A DNA stretch of 64,000 bases from Nothophaeocryptopus gaeumannii. Lineage: Eukaryota > Ascomycota > Dothideomycetes > Mycosphaerellales > Mycosphaerellaceae. The translations under genes and the position numbers were made by a program. Positions 22,902 to 33,565 of this stretch are shown here, piece after piece. The DNA lies in assembly GCA_031771865.1 (NCBI GenBank), contig JASISA010000001.1:1426001-1490000 (forward strand), in the 5' to 3' direction. Positions within the stretch are counted from its first letter, which is position 1; each line of letters opens with the position of its first letter. The notes beneath the pieces were generated by a model that saw only the letters and a program-made list of their open reading frames with translations, was not told the origin of the DNA and ran no database searches.

Positions 22902-23834
22902 ATGTGTATCTCATATATCCTCCGGGGGCCAGAATTACTCGGGAACGAGGATCCAGAACCCGAATTCAGAGCCCATGTTAATATCAAGAAAAGCATGTCT
23001 TTCACACTCGACAGTTGGCATTCGTGTCTCTTGGGCGAGCAAGACGCATATACGTACCGGCACGGGATCGAGCGCTTCAACGACTGGTGTCGTTTCGAAG
23101 GCCTTCCGTAGCTCCCATTCGAGAAGGTTACCTGGTACAAGAGTGAGCGATGCCGCGGCCACAATGACCCGCTTTGTCGTATATGCCTCAGAGCTTTCAG
23201 TGCACCTAGCGAGTGGAACACCTCAGCAATCAAGCCGACCAATTCAGAGTCCGATCCACTGTACTGGGCTTGGTCCGATTATCGACGGCACTGGCATAGT
23301 AGCACACAGTCTGATGACGCTCAGTGTCTAGGTCGTCGTGAGTTCCGCAGGGATCAATCAGCTCGTGGTCGGCGACGCCACAGCAGCCATTCTCTTCAGC
23401 GCGACGCAGACCGCTTCAAGGGCCAAGCGGACATTAAGGACACACAAGGGCGCGCTTTATCCCGGATCGCGCTTTCTACTCCGCCAAACACAGCGCTTGT
23501 GCCAGATTTACGCCATGATGAAGTCTACCTTCTGCCTGTGTCTCCCAAGCGTGTTTGAATCTGCGACGAGGAGACTGGTGATCAATGGGTAGCTCGTGTG
23601 CCTGACATGTCGGTCAAGGACCTCGCTGCTCGTATAACTGGCGCTGGTAGTTGACGTTGGAAGCTTTGGATGCGGTGGGAGGATCGTGATGGTCGAGAGC
23701 GTAGGCGGAAGCTGAGGAATCCGAATGCTCACGTCCACTGGGAGCTGGAGCATGATAAGCATGGGCGAACTTTGGGCGATGAGGTGGAGAGAGATTTCGT
23801 GGTTCGGATGGCGAGAAGGGAGTGGTTGCATTAG
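22902..23834 (+). pseudogene. Roughly 310-codon frame broken by three stops
   Basis: One + strand frame stays coherent and protein-like from the ATG at 22902 to a TAG at 23832-23834. It is interrupted only by TAG 23109-23111, TGA 23556-23558 and TGA 23652-23654. Between the stops it reads like real protein: GIERFNDWCRFEGLP; then CRGHNDPLCRICLRAF with a C-x2-C; DEVYLLPVSPKRV; DEETGDQWVARVPDMSVKDL; and a charged tail ending VVRMARREWLH. Each stop is one C-to-T or G-to-A change from CAG, CGA or TGG. No good intron removes them in frame. The family is not recognised. I call it a decayed gene; the frame may extend upstream of 22902. Confidence 0.6.
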
Positions 23835-25730
23835 ACGGAGAGTCGCTGACCAGAAGGACGTGAAGTCAATGGACAAGGGGCCGTGCGCCAGCAAGCGTTC
23901 GCCCTTGAGGCATCGCCTCAGCAGCGAACAGACGGCAAAATTCATCCACATAGCAGCAATTCTTTTCAATTTGTTCAACAACCACCATCGCATTGAGATG
24001 CTCCTCGGAAGCTTTACAAGCGAGTGTTTCCTTCGAGCAGCATTGTTCTCCCAGCCCAACTAACCAGGAGCCGCCTCTTTGTTCTCACCATCGCGGTCAA
24101 TCGCCGCGAGCACCACCAACTCCAGAATCACTCCAGTAGGAACATCATCAGCGCCCGATATGTCAACCCTTAGCCATCTTTGCATCGACAACCCAATGTA
24201 CTGCGGCTCGAGCAGACCACTGACACCCATAGCCACACTTCAGCTCTTACCAGAGCCCAGCGCAGCGCCTCTCTCTTCTACCACCTCTCTCCGGGCCCAA
24301 CTCTCGAGTCGGGCACCTCCATCGCGGCAGGATACGCAGGCGACCACCCTCTTCTCGCCTCTGCCCACGGATATCCCAGCAGTGGATCTCAAGTATGCTC
24401 CCGATGTAAATGCCAACCCATGCTATGCGTCCTAGATCTTTCTTGATGATCGAAAGCCATTGTGCCATCAGGACTGCCCTCATCTGAGCTCTTTCCGAGA
24501 AGTCGCCCACAAGTAACCTGTTCAAGATCAAAGTCTGGGCAGCACGGATCGCCTACTCTGCAGGAAAAGTCGAAAGCTTGCAAGAGATGGAAAGAGCAAC
24601 AACAGACCATATACTGCTACATCTTAGCACATTTACAGTGGAACATGTCGACGCGCGACTGGTACCTCCGCGTGAAAGTTGTAAGTAAGACGTGGAAGCA
24701 CGCGCCTAGACTATACCCCTTTCAGCTTTCACGCTTGGCATCGACTTCAGCGCATCAAAGAACGCCATCAACGAGAAGGACCAAAACCCCTTCTGCTTTT
24801 CTCCTAATCAGCTCCAAAATCAGATAAACCAGAAGTCATGTATGCTATCTATGGCTATATGGCACTTCATGAATATTGAAGATTCCTGGCTGGCCCTATT
24901 GAGGCCTGAACCTGGGTCTCGAGCATGGCTTGCTCCCGGCTGCCACAGCATGCTCCCGGCCTCATGGCGCTCTCTTGGGGGGCTCATAGCCTCCAAAGGT
25001 GGCCGACCTAAGAATTCTCAACGAGCTGGCTGGCTACAAGTAAGTTTCAGATCAACCTCGACAAATCTAAGGATCTTTTGCTAACCTCAGCTCTCACAAT
25101 AGGACTGACCAACCCAGCATCCAAGGGCTTCCTCCAAGCCTTCAAGCAGTGGCAAGTCCGCTGCAGCTCTCATCGGCAGGCAAGTATGGTCTCTGGATCA
25201 TTTTCAGTTATGGTCTTGCCCAGGCAGGATCTGACTGACTCTCACTGGCGTTTCTTACCCTCATGTCATACACCTAAGCTTGTCTAGATCTTGGCACGCC
25301 CGAAGCCCGCTGGACCAGCCTAAGGCCTGGCTATTGCACACAACTCTCCAGAAATACACGGCTGCTGCCTGAGAACTACTGATATTTCAACAGAAGACTA
25401 TAAAGGCCTTCCTCTGGACAAAGCTCCATCCTTTCCCCTCCACCATCGACCATCCACGCCTTCGCCGACGACTTCCACATGCTCGAGCCGCGCTCGGATC
25501 AACGAGAGAGCTCAGGTTTTGAAGGTTCCCGCGCTAAGCCGAATTCGACCGACGCCCAGGCTTGCAAAGTCCATCCGACTTGACGCGCTGCGCTTTCCCT
25601 CGAGAAACAACACCGAACTGCAACATCGACACGCTTTTCTCATCAGCCCCACGCAACATCAACATCAATCCGCTGCATAGCAAGCGTGCGATTCACCACA
25701 TCCACTTGAATCCGAACACCGACTTTCGAA
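23835..25730. other. Gene-poor 1.9 kb before H2A.Z
   Basis: No supportable gene. Frames at 24079-24446 and 24842-25287 overlap in several phases, lack ATG-to-domain structure and do not look spliced. The sequence GCTCCCGGC occurs twice about 20 bp apart near 24930-24960. The last 300 bases, rich in CGA/CAC, are the promoter and leader of H2A.Z. Confidence 0.45.
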
Positions 25731-26417
25731 ATGGCTGGAGGAAAGGGTATGAGTCGCGCGATCTGAGGAGCTTAGGCGCAACCTCTAACAGGTGATACAG
25801 GAAAGACTGGCGGCAAGACTGGCGGCAAGGCGGGCGGCGACTCGTCTGGGAAGTCCCAGAAGTCGCACTCGGCAAAGGCTGGTCTGCAAGTACGCTGTTC
25901 CATATCTTATGGATGATAGTGAGGCAGCGAAGCTGGCTGAGGCGGGCGCGTCGCAAAGCACATTCCTTCCCACAGTGGCACACAACACTGCTAGGACGTC
26001 GAATTGCGAGCGCGCCGGCCAAAACGCCATGGCGTTGCAGACCTGACGCGTCATTCAGACCGATAAACAAGCACATGCTGACATATCTGCCCCTCGCAGT
26101 TCCCGTGCGGACGTGTTAAGCGGTTCTTGAAGTCCCAGACTCAAAACAAGATGCGCGTCGGCGCCAAGGCCGCCGTCTATGTCACCGCCGTCCTCGAATA
26201 CCTCACCGCCGAGGTTCTGGAGCTTGCTGGAAATGCCGCAAAGGACCTCAAGGTCAAGCGTATCACCCCGCGCCACCTGCAGCTCGCCATCCGCGGTGAC
26301 GAGGAGCTCGACACTCTCATCCGCGCCACGATCGCCTTCGGTGGTGTCCTGCCACACATCAACCGCGCTCTGCTGCTCAAGGTTGAGCAGAAGAAGGGCA
26401 AGAAGATTGAGGCTTAG
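25731..26417 (+). CDS. HTZ1: Histone H2A.Z variant
   Basis: Three exons (25731-25746, 25801-25889, 26100-26417) encode 140 residues. The first coding exon is only 16 nt (MAGGK plus one base); the introns are 54 and 210 bp. After a Gly/Lys-rich acetylatable tail the histone fold reads LQFPCGRVKRFLK, then VGAKAAVYVTAVLEYLTAEVLELAGNAAKD and PRHLQLAIRGDEELDTLI. FPCGRVKRFLK instead of the FPVGRIHRLL-type sequence, together with the C-terminal GGVLPHINRALL, marks H2A.Z rather than canonical H2A, as does the lack of an SQ(E/D) tail. It replaces H2A in promoter-flanking nucleosomes, deposited by SWR1. It stands alone here, not in a divergent H2A/H2B pair. Confidence 0.96.
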
Positions 26418-26680
26418 AGGATGAAAGCCGTGGTTTTCTTGGTGGGATGACGATGTTGAGGATACCCAGAGACTCTTCGCGAGGGCTCTACTACTACTGC
26501 TGCCTATATTATACGGCATGAGGAACGGATGAAGGAGTCTCATGGCGGAGCAATTACGTGTGGGAAACTAGGATTTACAACCACAATGGCGTTATGAGGC
26601 GTATGAGTCACATGCTGTAGCAGTACGCATGAAATTGAAGAAAACATCTGCAGAATTCTTACTTACTTTTACTTGTCAAA

Positions 26681-27388
26681 TCACATGCTTTCATGTGACG
26701 GGTTTGGGGCTTCTGATTTCGGGACTTGGCGTATGAAATTCGCTGACTATCTGTGCCAGGTGCGCCATACTCTCTTCGCTTTCTCGAACTCTCCCGACGA
26801 CGATGCTCTCCAGAGCGCAGACGGCGATCGCAGGATTCGCTGCATTGCTTGAGAGATTGTTTTCGATCTCCCAGCATGTCGAGTACGTGCGACTCGATCG
26901 TCTTCCAATGTCATATGAACATGTATCCATATATATGAAGACAAGCACGTGCACATGAGACATGTGAAGAGACAAGACATGTCGCAATGTAACGTGGAAC
27001 GGTCTCGGGATCTATTTAATTGCTTGTTACGATGACGGACTGACTAGACTTTCCGAAGAACGGACCGAGTACAGACAGTCCTTCGCTAAGTTACTCGAGA
27101 GCGATCTAGTAAAGAAGGCTTACAATTGGCGCCTCTGAGTGAGGAGTGAAGAGGGAATACATTCGAATACGAGGGCCAGCTCTCAATGTGAGGCAAATAC
27201 TAGACTTCCAAAGTCGAAGACTATAAACGAGGACTCGTGCTGGTATATCGAAGAAGTCTTGCGTAGGAGTACTACTCTCACATCGCTTGTCATGTGCTTT
27301 CATGTGATAAGTCCAAAATTTCTAATACTCGAAGTACGTGCAATGTCATTAGGACTAGCTTCTCATGTGAAAGCACGACGTGTGCTTT
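26681..27388. repeat. Cluster of short related palindromes
   Basis: Three related inverted motifs sit in a 0.7-kb gene-free stretch. TCACATG-CTTT-CATGTGA is at 26681-26698. CATGTGCTTTCATGTGA is at 27291-27307. AAAGCAC-GACGT-GTGCTTT is at 27370-27388, preceded by CATGTG. They share the core GTGCTTTCATGTGA or its complement. They may be remnants of a small terminal-inverted-repeat element or protein-binding sites. The remainder of 26418-27407 holds nothing recognised. Confidence 0.45.
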
Positions 27389-27407
27389 GGTTGTCGGCGG
27401 GAATCTC

Positions 27408-28064
27408 TCACTGCACTCTTACTCCCCTGCGTTGACGGAGCTCTTCGAGTAACAGACCGTGGAACTCAACGACCTTTCGTTTCTCGAGAGCATTGCGGCG
27501 AGACTTGATCACAAGACACATTGTATAGTGAAAAGAGACTTTCTCTGACGGTGAAGTATCCATTGGGCTCTTCAAGGACAAGGCTGTCGTTCGATGCTCG
27601 TGGCACTGCTGGAGAGCATCTATGTGAGCCTCCCTTACAATCGCCGTGAAATGGAAGAGAAGCACTTCCTCCAGAGGCCTCACCGCCTCTCGAAATGAAA
27701 CAAGTATCACGCTCTTGTAAGAAAGCTCAGTCGTTCCGCATTGATTGCATACCTCGAGATCCTGTGGTAAATCCGGCTCACAGTCCGTCGTGACGCGGTG
27801 AAAGATAACTTCTCCACCTACCTCTTCCTCAGTATCAATTGACAACCAGGCTCTCAATAGCAGAGACCGTAGACGAGCGTCCAGTTCGATGCATTGAGAA
27901 GGCGTTCGTGGGATTGTTACTGTCACATACCCATGCGCGATTGAGAAAGAAGCATGGAGCAGGAAGAAATGGCCATCTCTCGATTTCCAGGAACATTTAG
28001 CCTTTGCGGGGCGAAGATCGCAGACTAATGCCCGTCTCGATCTGTCGAGAAGATGTCAGCAGAT
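27408..28064 (-). CDS. Hypothetical protein, open frame without a start codon
   Basis: The minus-strand frame is open for about 218 codons from just after a TGA (28065-28067) to its stop at 27408, and its composition is coding-like. It contains HFFLLHASFSIAHGYVTV, CIELDARLRSLLLRAWL, LEVCNQCGTTEL with a C-x2-C, and ends LLLEELRQRRGVRVQ. There is no ATG in the first 150 codons. A good acceptor (CTGAC branch, CTCGACAG) at about 28050 suggests an upstream first exon, but no donor in the right phase was found nearby. I do not recognise the family. It may be a real gene with a distant first exon or a remnant. Confidence 0.4.
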
Positions 28065-28383
28065 TGTCACTTTCATATGTTGTTACGCGCTGGAGGAGGG
28101 AGGAAAACATCTGCAAGCTTTTTGAACATTTCTCAATTGCATGCCGCTTGCACAGCCTTCTCGTGCTTTTAGTGCCGCCTACATGCGCTATCTGGCCAGC
28201 AGGGTACTCTCAGTGGCCACGAGCCAGGCGTTCGAGCGGCATGCCTTAGCTTTGCTTCATGCCGCTCGACACATGTAGCGGAGGCGACGCTCAACAGCTC
28301 CAATTGGCGTTCGTCACCCAGGGGTGAACGGCGGTCTCAGCCCTAGCGCCTCTGCTCAAGCATAGTTACGCGACTTCGAACCT

Positions 28384-29899
28384 CTATGAGCGAACCTCCT
28401 CAGCCTTGTGCTTCGGTCGCTCAACCACCTCGCCCTCCTTAGGCAGCTTTGGCGCCAGACCATCCGCCTTACCCTTGGCCTTGTTGCTGGTAGAGTCCTT
28501 GGGCAGATCCTTGGTGAATGGCAGGAACTCAGGCTCGTCGTCGATGTACTTCCGCAGCACTTCCGGCACGATGATTCCGTCAGGAGTCTGGTAGTTCTCG
28601 AGGATGCAGCACAGAGAGCGCTCAGTGGCGCAGAGGGTAGAGTTGAGGGCGTGGACGTAGCTCTTTTGGTAGGAAGCGTCAGTCTGCTTCTTTTGGCCGA
28701 ATCTATATCGATGTCAGTCTTGGGTCCTTCAGGTGGGCTGCTTGAGTGATATACCGAATCTCCAGCTCCCGTGTCTGGTAGTCTGTGCAGTTTGAGCAAG
28801 AGACAAGCTCCTTGTACTCGCCTTGGTACGGGAACCATGCCTCGAGATCATACTTCTTAGCGGCAGCGTTGTTCAGTGCACCAGAGACGATGGCCACAAC
28901 CCGGTACGGGATCTTGAGCGACTTGTAGAAATCTTCTGAGGTTGCGATCATGTTGTCGAAATGTTGCCAGCTCTCCTCTGGGTTGCAGAAGATGAATTGC
29001 TCGATCTTCTCGAACTGGTGGACACGGAAGATACCCCACGCATCCTTTCCGTGAGAGCCAGCCTCTTTTCGGAAGCAGGTTGAGTAGCCACCATACTTGA
29101 TAGGGAGGTCAGTTGGGTTGAGCCACTCGCCCTCGTGAAGAGCAGAGATGGGTTGTTCGGAGGTAGCGATCAGGTACTTGTCGGTGGCAGGGTCGTTCTC
29201 CTTTTCTGTGACTTTGTAGAGCTCCTCGTCGAATTGCTCAAGCTGAGCAGTCTTGGCCATTGCTTCTCGGAGCATGAAGAATGGAGGTTGTATTGAACGA
29301 TAGCCCTTCTGGCGCAGGAATTTTGAACCGTATTGAATGAGGGCTTGGTTGAGCTGGAATCCATAGTCTGTAAGGCAGTATCCTCTGTGGCCGACGATCT
29401 TGACACCTCGCTCTGAATCGTAGCCGTCTAGTCGGGTGAGAACCTCATGATGAGACAAGCAGTCCTTCTTCTCAACCGTCACTCCCTCAGGTGTCCAGTC
29501 ACGAATCAAAGCATTGTTGTCCTCGTTGTCTGACACAGGCACGGACTCGTGGACGTAGTTGCCAATGCTCTTGACCTTCTTGAGAAGCTCCTTGTATTTC
29601 TGTGCTGCCAGCTCTTCCAATTCTTTCTTCTCCCTCTCCAGGTCGTCTTTCTGCTTCAGAAGCGCCTTGAACTCCTCTGGATCGCCCTTATTCTTCTTGT
29701 TTGTGCCCATGTCTTTCTTCACCTTGTTCATCTTCGCACCCATATCTGTGCCAGCTGCATACTGAGTCTTACGGTGGTCCTCGAACATGTCAATGACCTC
29801 GTCAACCACTTCTTCGGGAGCATGGCGTCGTCGTTGCGACTCCTTGATCTTTGCGGGATCACCGCCGCGCTCCTTTATGAAATCGTTCACGTCCAACAT
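28384..29899 (-). CDS. SES1: Cytosolic seryl-tRNA synthetase
   Basis: Two exons (29899-28755, 28702-28384) with a 52-bp intron (GTATAT...GATATAG) encode 487 residues. The N-terminal coiled-coil arm (residues 40-120, Lys/Glu-rich) binds the long variable arm of tRNA-Ser. The class II core has motif 2 as STCFRKEAGSHGKDAWGIFR-VHQFEK and motif 3 as ELVSCSNCTDYQTRELEIRFG split by the intron. A Lys-rich C-terminal extension typical of eukaryotic cytosolic SerRS follows. The start at 29899 (MLDVNDF) matches the conserved eukaryotic N-terminus; the open frame upstream to 29968 is leader. No mitochondrial presequence is seen. Confidence 0.95.
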
Positions 29900-30416
29900 G
29901 GTGGCGGTGTTCGATGCGTTTGTCTTGTGCGAATTGGAAGCGTGTGTGCGATCGCTATGCCTATACAAGCGGGGGTGCTGTTCGTCAAGGAATTCGTATA
30001 TGAGTGAATTGTAGTGTGACTGTTTGGATCTTCAGAATTGTAAATTGGCTGTCGTTTAGAGTTTGGACGACGCCCCTCAAACCCCCTGTCCCGCTGGACC
30101 CCTCCTTCTGAGGCACTAAGGCAGCATTTTCACATGCGCCTCATTTCTTCAACGAGGTATTCTTCCCCAACATGACAGAGGCTCGAAGCGCGCTGGAAGG
30201 CTCTATGTGAATTGTGAGAAAGCCAAAAAAGCATCTTGTGTTCAATCGTTCGTAAACTCAGAGAATCATGCTGTCATGTCTACCATATGTCCAAGAACGC
30301 CCCGAGTGCTTCTCGCCATCAATTTCACATTTCATTGCTGCATGCAAGAGCCATCTTTACCTTCGCTATCGTCTACACCGGGCTCACGAAGTAGCACTCA
30401 TTACTATCACCCTCTC
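29900..30416. other. Intergenic, SES1 promoter
   Basis: About 520 bp between the SES1 start and the 3' end of the FAD oxidase gene. No feature beyond the expected promoter was recognised; + strand frames are antisense shadows. Confidence 0.5.
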
Positions 30417-31751
30417 TCACAACCTCGCCTGCACCTCCGGCTTCGCCAATTCCGCATTAAGCACATGGCTCATCTCCGCCCTCGGCCAATCTGGATTATC
30501 ACTCCCATCCGGCCTCTCACGATCCCACGCCCACTTCTCCTTCAACTCAGGTGTCAACTGCCCCTCAAGCATCTGAGTAACATACTTGCCCAGGACAGGG
30601 AAGAACTTCCAACCATGGAAGTTACCACACGTCGCAACGTACAGTCCTTCAGATGCAGAATGAGGAGAAATGATGAAGTCGGCGGAGGTAGTAAATGCAT
30701 CCCAGCAGATTCTGTATTTCTCCATTTTCCAGTTGGCACCCTTCTTGCCGTAGAAGACGTGGTTTGCGTAGTCGATGTCGTCTTTGAGAAGTTTGGGGAC
30801 TTTCCATTGGGCGTAGTCTGGTTCTGAGGGAGGTGCGGAGAGGTATCGTTGACTGCCAGGGACGATCTCGTTCGTGTTCGTGAAGATAGTCTGCCCCCAC
30901 CACTTGAGCTCCTTGTCCTTTGTGGGTGGCAGAGAGCCGATGAAGGGGCCGGTTGCGGCGGTGTAGCCTTGCACACCCACAGGCATCGAAGCGTAGTGCT
31001 GGAATTCTTGAGGGTTATCGAGGCGTGTCATACCGGTTGTGATACCTGCTGCGAGGATACGGTGACCAGCTCGGAGGTCGTGGAAGCCGGTGACTTCGGC
31101 GCTCTGGTCGAGGAGCTTTGGAGTAAAGGCACCGGTGGAGAGGATGGTATGAGAGGCCAGCAGAGTCTGTCCCGAAGTGGTCTTGACACCAACACATCTT
31201 GAGCCTTCAAATGCCAGCGAGGCAATGTCAGCCACGATGTATTGCACTCCCAATTCCAAGCACTTCTTCGTCACCGCCCGCAAGCAATCTCCAGCAGCTG
31301 CCCAGCCAGAAGTCCTGTTGACGAGGACCTCTTTGACCCCCTCGTAGTCTGCCTCATCGAAGATGCCACCATAGAGTTTCCTCGCCTCCTCAATCGGCAC
31401 AGCCTTGAGATCAGCTTTCCTGCCAAGCTTCTTGTAATTGTCAATCACATCCTGAGCGTAATCGCTCCTGCACATCCAGTAAATGCCAGTCTCATGGAAA
31501 TACGGCTTCCAGAGCGGATCTGATCTGAAAACATCCTGTGCTTCGAGGCCCATCCGACAGTATACGATGTCATCGTAGTCTGCTCGTACGACTTTGTTCC
31601 AGTCCCATGAGGCTGCCACTCGGGTGTCCGCATCATACGCGTCTCGGTCGACCAATGTTACTGAAGCGCTTGGGTACTTTTTGATGAGATGGAAGGCTGT
31701 CGAAACGCCGAAGACGCCGGCTCCAACGATCAAGTAGGAATTCGAGGCCAT
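30417..31751 (-). CDS. FAD-dependent oxidase, sarcosine/fructosyl-amino-acid oxidase family
   Basis: An intronless frame of 444 residues begins with the dinucleotide-binding YLIVGAGVFGVSTAFHL. ADTRVAASWDWNKVVRADY follows, as in fungal DAO-family oxidases. RICWDAFT around residue 355 corresponds to the region that carries the covalent-flavin Cys in fructosyl amino acid oxidases. ATCGNFHGWKFFPVLGKYV near 390 closes the FAD site. The family oxidises secondary amines (sarcosine, pipecolate, Amadori compounds) to an imine with H2O2. The substrate is not predictable. No clear PTS1 is seen (the end is VQARL). An in-frame ATG at 31814 would add 21 residues; the later ATG sits nine bases before the FAD motif. 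A PhyH gene lies 527 bp upstream on the same strand. Confidence 0.88.
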   Translation of the reverse strand: MASNSYLIVGAGVFGVSTAFHLIKKYPSASVTLVDRDAYDADTRVAASWDWNKVVRADYDDIVYCRMGLEAQDVFRSDPLWKPYFHETGIYWMCRSDYAQDVIDNYKKLGRKADLKAVPIEEARKLYGGIFDEADYEGVKEVLVNRTSGWAAAGDCLRAVTKKCLELGVQYIVADIASLAFEGSRCVGVKTTSGQTLLASHTILSTGAFTPKLLDQSAEVTGFHDLRAGHRILAAGITTGMTRLDNPQEFQHYASMPVGVQGYTAATGPFIGSLPPTKDKELKWWGQTIFTNTNEIVPGSQRYLSAPPSEPDYAQWKVPKLLKDDIDYANHVFYGKKGANWKMEKYRICWDAFTTSADFIISPHSASEGLYVATCGNFHGWKFFPVLGKYVTQMLEGQLTPELKEKWAWDRERPDGSDNPDWPRAEMSHVLNAELAKPEVQARL

Positions 31752-32278
31752 CTTGAGGACGTTCGACTCGGGGTCGCAAGCAACTTGTCTGAGGGTACAG
31801 ATCTCGTCGGGCATAACAATAGAGCAGCGAAAGAGAGCAAGCAAGTCAGTAGCTCAAAAAGTCCCTCGTGCACTCTAGACAACCCTTGTGTCTTTTGATA
31901 AGTTGGGACGTAGGGCGTATCTTGGATCTTTCTACCGCCAATGTGCCTATCTCACACCACATCGCTTCCCCAGCACAGCTTTGGTTGTCGCTTCCTGCAC
32001 CCTGCCATTGTCAGGAATTGAGCATCAGCACCGCACCCGATGAACGCCCTTGGACGCGCGCAACGCGTAGCTGCGGTTCCAGGAACCAGTGACAGCTCTG
32101 GGAGCTCCAACGGTCATCATCGCCGTGAAAGGCAAAGCCGTCCGGAAGAAAAGTGAGGAGAACTTGGGCCGGGTGGACGGACTTGAAGAGGTTTAGCGCG
32201 TGCCAAGATCATGAAACGTTCGAGCTTTTGAAGCCTCAGGCATGTAGTTCTTTCACGCTATCTGTTCGCTGGCTACAT
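31752..32278. other. Intergenic, FAD oxidase promoter
   Basis: Holds the promoter of the FAD oxidase and the 3' flank of the PhyH gene; no further feature was recognised. Confidence 0.5.
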
Positions 32279-33565
32279 CTACGCCTTCGAATCCTCCCTC
32301 ATCCTCTCGATCGCCTCCACAACCCTCTCCCTCCCCCACCTCTCCTCAATACCCCTCCTCAAGAAGTCCTGCTCACTCTCCGGCGCCATCCCACCCGGTG
32401 CCGGCGGCCTCCTATCCAAATTTGTCGGAAACGGATATCCCTCACAAACCGCTTTAACATAGGCATCAACCTCCCTTGAATACCCTTCTTCATTATACTT
32501 CCTCTGCAAAAACTCATACGTCTCACCAACAAGTGGCAACGGATCAATCGTCTCCATAGGCTTGCCGAAAGCCGAGCTGACCTGAATGAGATTGGCACTG
32601 CGGTTGAAGTCTTTCGTGAGATTCTCGCCTGCCGCGTGGAAGAGGGCGGGCGAGAAGAAGACTGCGTCGCCTTGACTGAGAGGTAGACTGACCCATTCTT
32701 GGAGGAAGTATTCGTTGAACTCGGAGCGGCGGTAGGCCATGAACCCTTCGTCGAATGTTTGGCTGAAGGGAAGGAATCTTGTAGGTCCGGAGTCGAGAGG
32801 CATATCGCTATGTGCCACGGCTCCTTGGAGTGTCAGAAGTGCACTAGCATTATGGAGTGCTTTGGGCCATTTCGCAGTATCTTTTGGTGTTTGGAAGCCG
32901 AGATGGTAGTCGCGATGCGAGACTTGTGCCTTGCCACCTGGCTTGACAATGTTCACCTGGCTCGTGATACGATATGCTGGACCCAGGTAGGAGTCGCATA
33001 CGACCTTGAACCAAGGGTTGCTGAAGTATTTGACGAAGTTGGCAGGATCTTGGAGGGCGTGCTTCGAGAAGGAGTTCCAGATTCTGTTTTTTGCGCCACC
33101 GGCTGCGAAATGGTCGCCCTTGGCGCCACTTGCTTCCAGTTCTCGCTTGATGATGGCTTCGTATGCATCGTTGGCGCCGTCTATTGTATCCAAGTCCGTG
33201 AAGAAGTTCTTTAGAACATATACGCCAGGCCCATTTGTAAGGACATGATACAGCTCATCCTGTAGTTGCTCGATCTTGGCTTCATCCGCGAATTTGAAGT
33301 TCTTGCAGTCGTAGATCGGTATGTTCTTCTGTACATCTTTCGCTAGCGGGTATGTATCTTTCAGACACACCTGCTCAACCAAGGCTTTGAATTTCGTCAA
33401 CGAAGGAGAGACGTCCTGAGAGTAGCATCTTAATTCGACATTTCGCGATTTGACTCTTTGTTGGCCCCATGCCGGAACGTCGAGATAGTACAGTGTCCCC
33501 AAAAGACCAGCTGTAGCGGCAAGTGTCGCTCCTGCGGTTTGTAGCCGATTGTGTGTTGTTGCCAT
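32279..33565 (-). CDS. Phytanoyl-CoA dioxygenase (PhyH) family protein
   Basis: An intronless 428-residue frame with an ATG at 33565. A short hydrophobic stretch at residues 11-28 could be a signal anchor or mitochondrial presequence. The double-stranded beta-helix of Fe(II)/2-oxoglutarate oxygenases follows. It has the iron-binding HxD as VSHRDYHLGF near residue 217 and a distal His in FHAAGEN near 311, followed by an Arg (FNRSANLI) that can bind 2-oxoglutarate. The family hydroxylates phytanoyl-CoA or, in fungi, assorted small metabolites. The substrate is unknown; the FAD oxidase directly downstream on the same strand may or may not be in the same pathway. Confidence 0.85.
   Translation of the reverse strand: MATTHNRLQTAGATLAATAGLLGTLYYLDVPAWGQQRVKSRNVELRCYSQDVSPSLTKFKALVEQVCLKDTYPLAKDVQKNIPIYDCKNFKFADEAKIEQLQDELYHVLTNGPGVYVLKNFFTDLDTIDGANDAYEAIIKRELEASGAKGDHFAAGGAKNRIWNSFSKHALQDPANFVKYFSNPWFKVVCDSYLGPAYRITSQVNIVKPGGKAQVSHRDYHLGFQTPKDTAKWPKALHNASALLTLQGAVAHSDMPLDSGPTRFLPFSQTFDEGFMAYRRSEFNEYFLQEWVSLPLSQGDAVFFSPALFHAAGENLTKDFNRSANLIQVSSAFGKPMETIDPLPLVGETYEFLQRKYNEEGYSREVDAYVKAVCEGYPFPTNLDRRPPAPGGMAPESEQDFLRRGIEERWGRERVVEAIERMREDSKA

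Noticed and set aside
24900..24970. Repeated GCTCCCGGC blocks as a mobile-element end
   Set aside because: Only two short copies about 20 bp apart, with no inverted repeat or transposase nearby.
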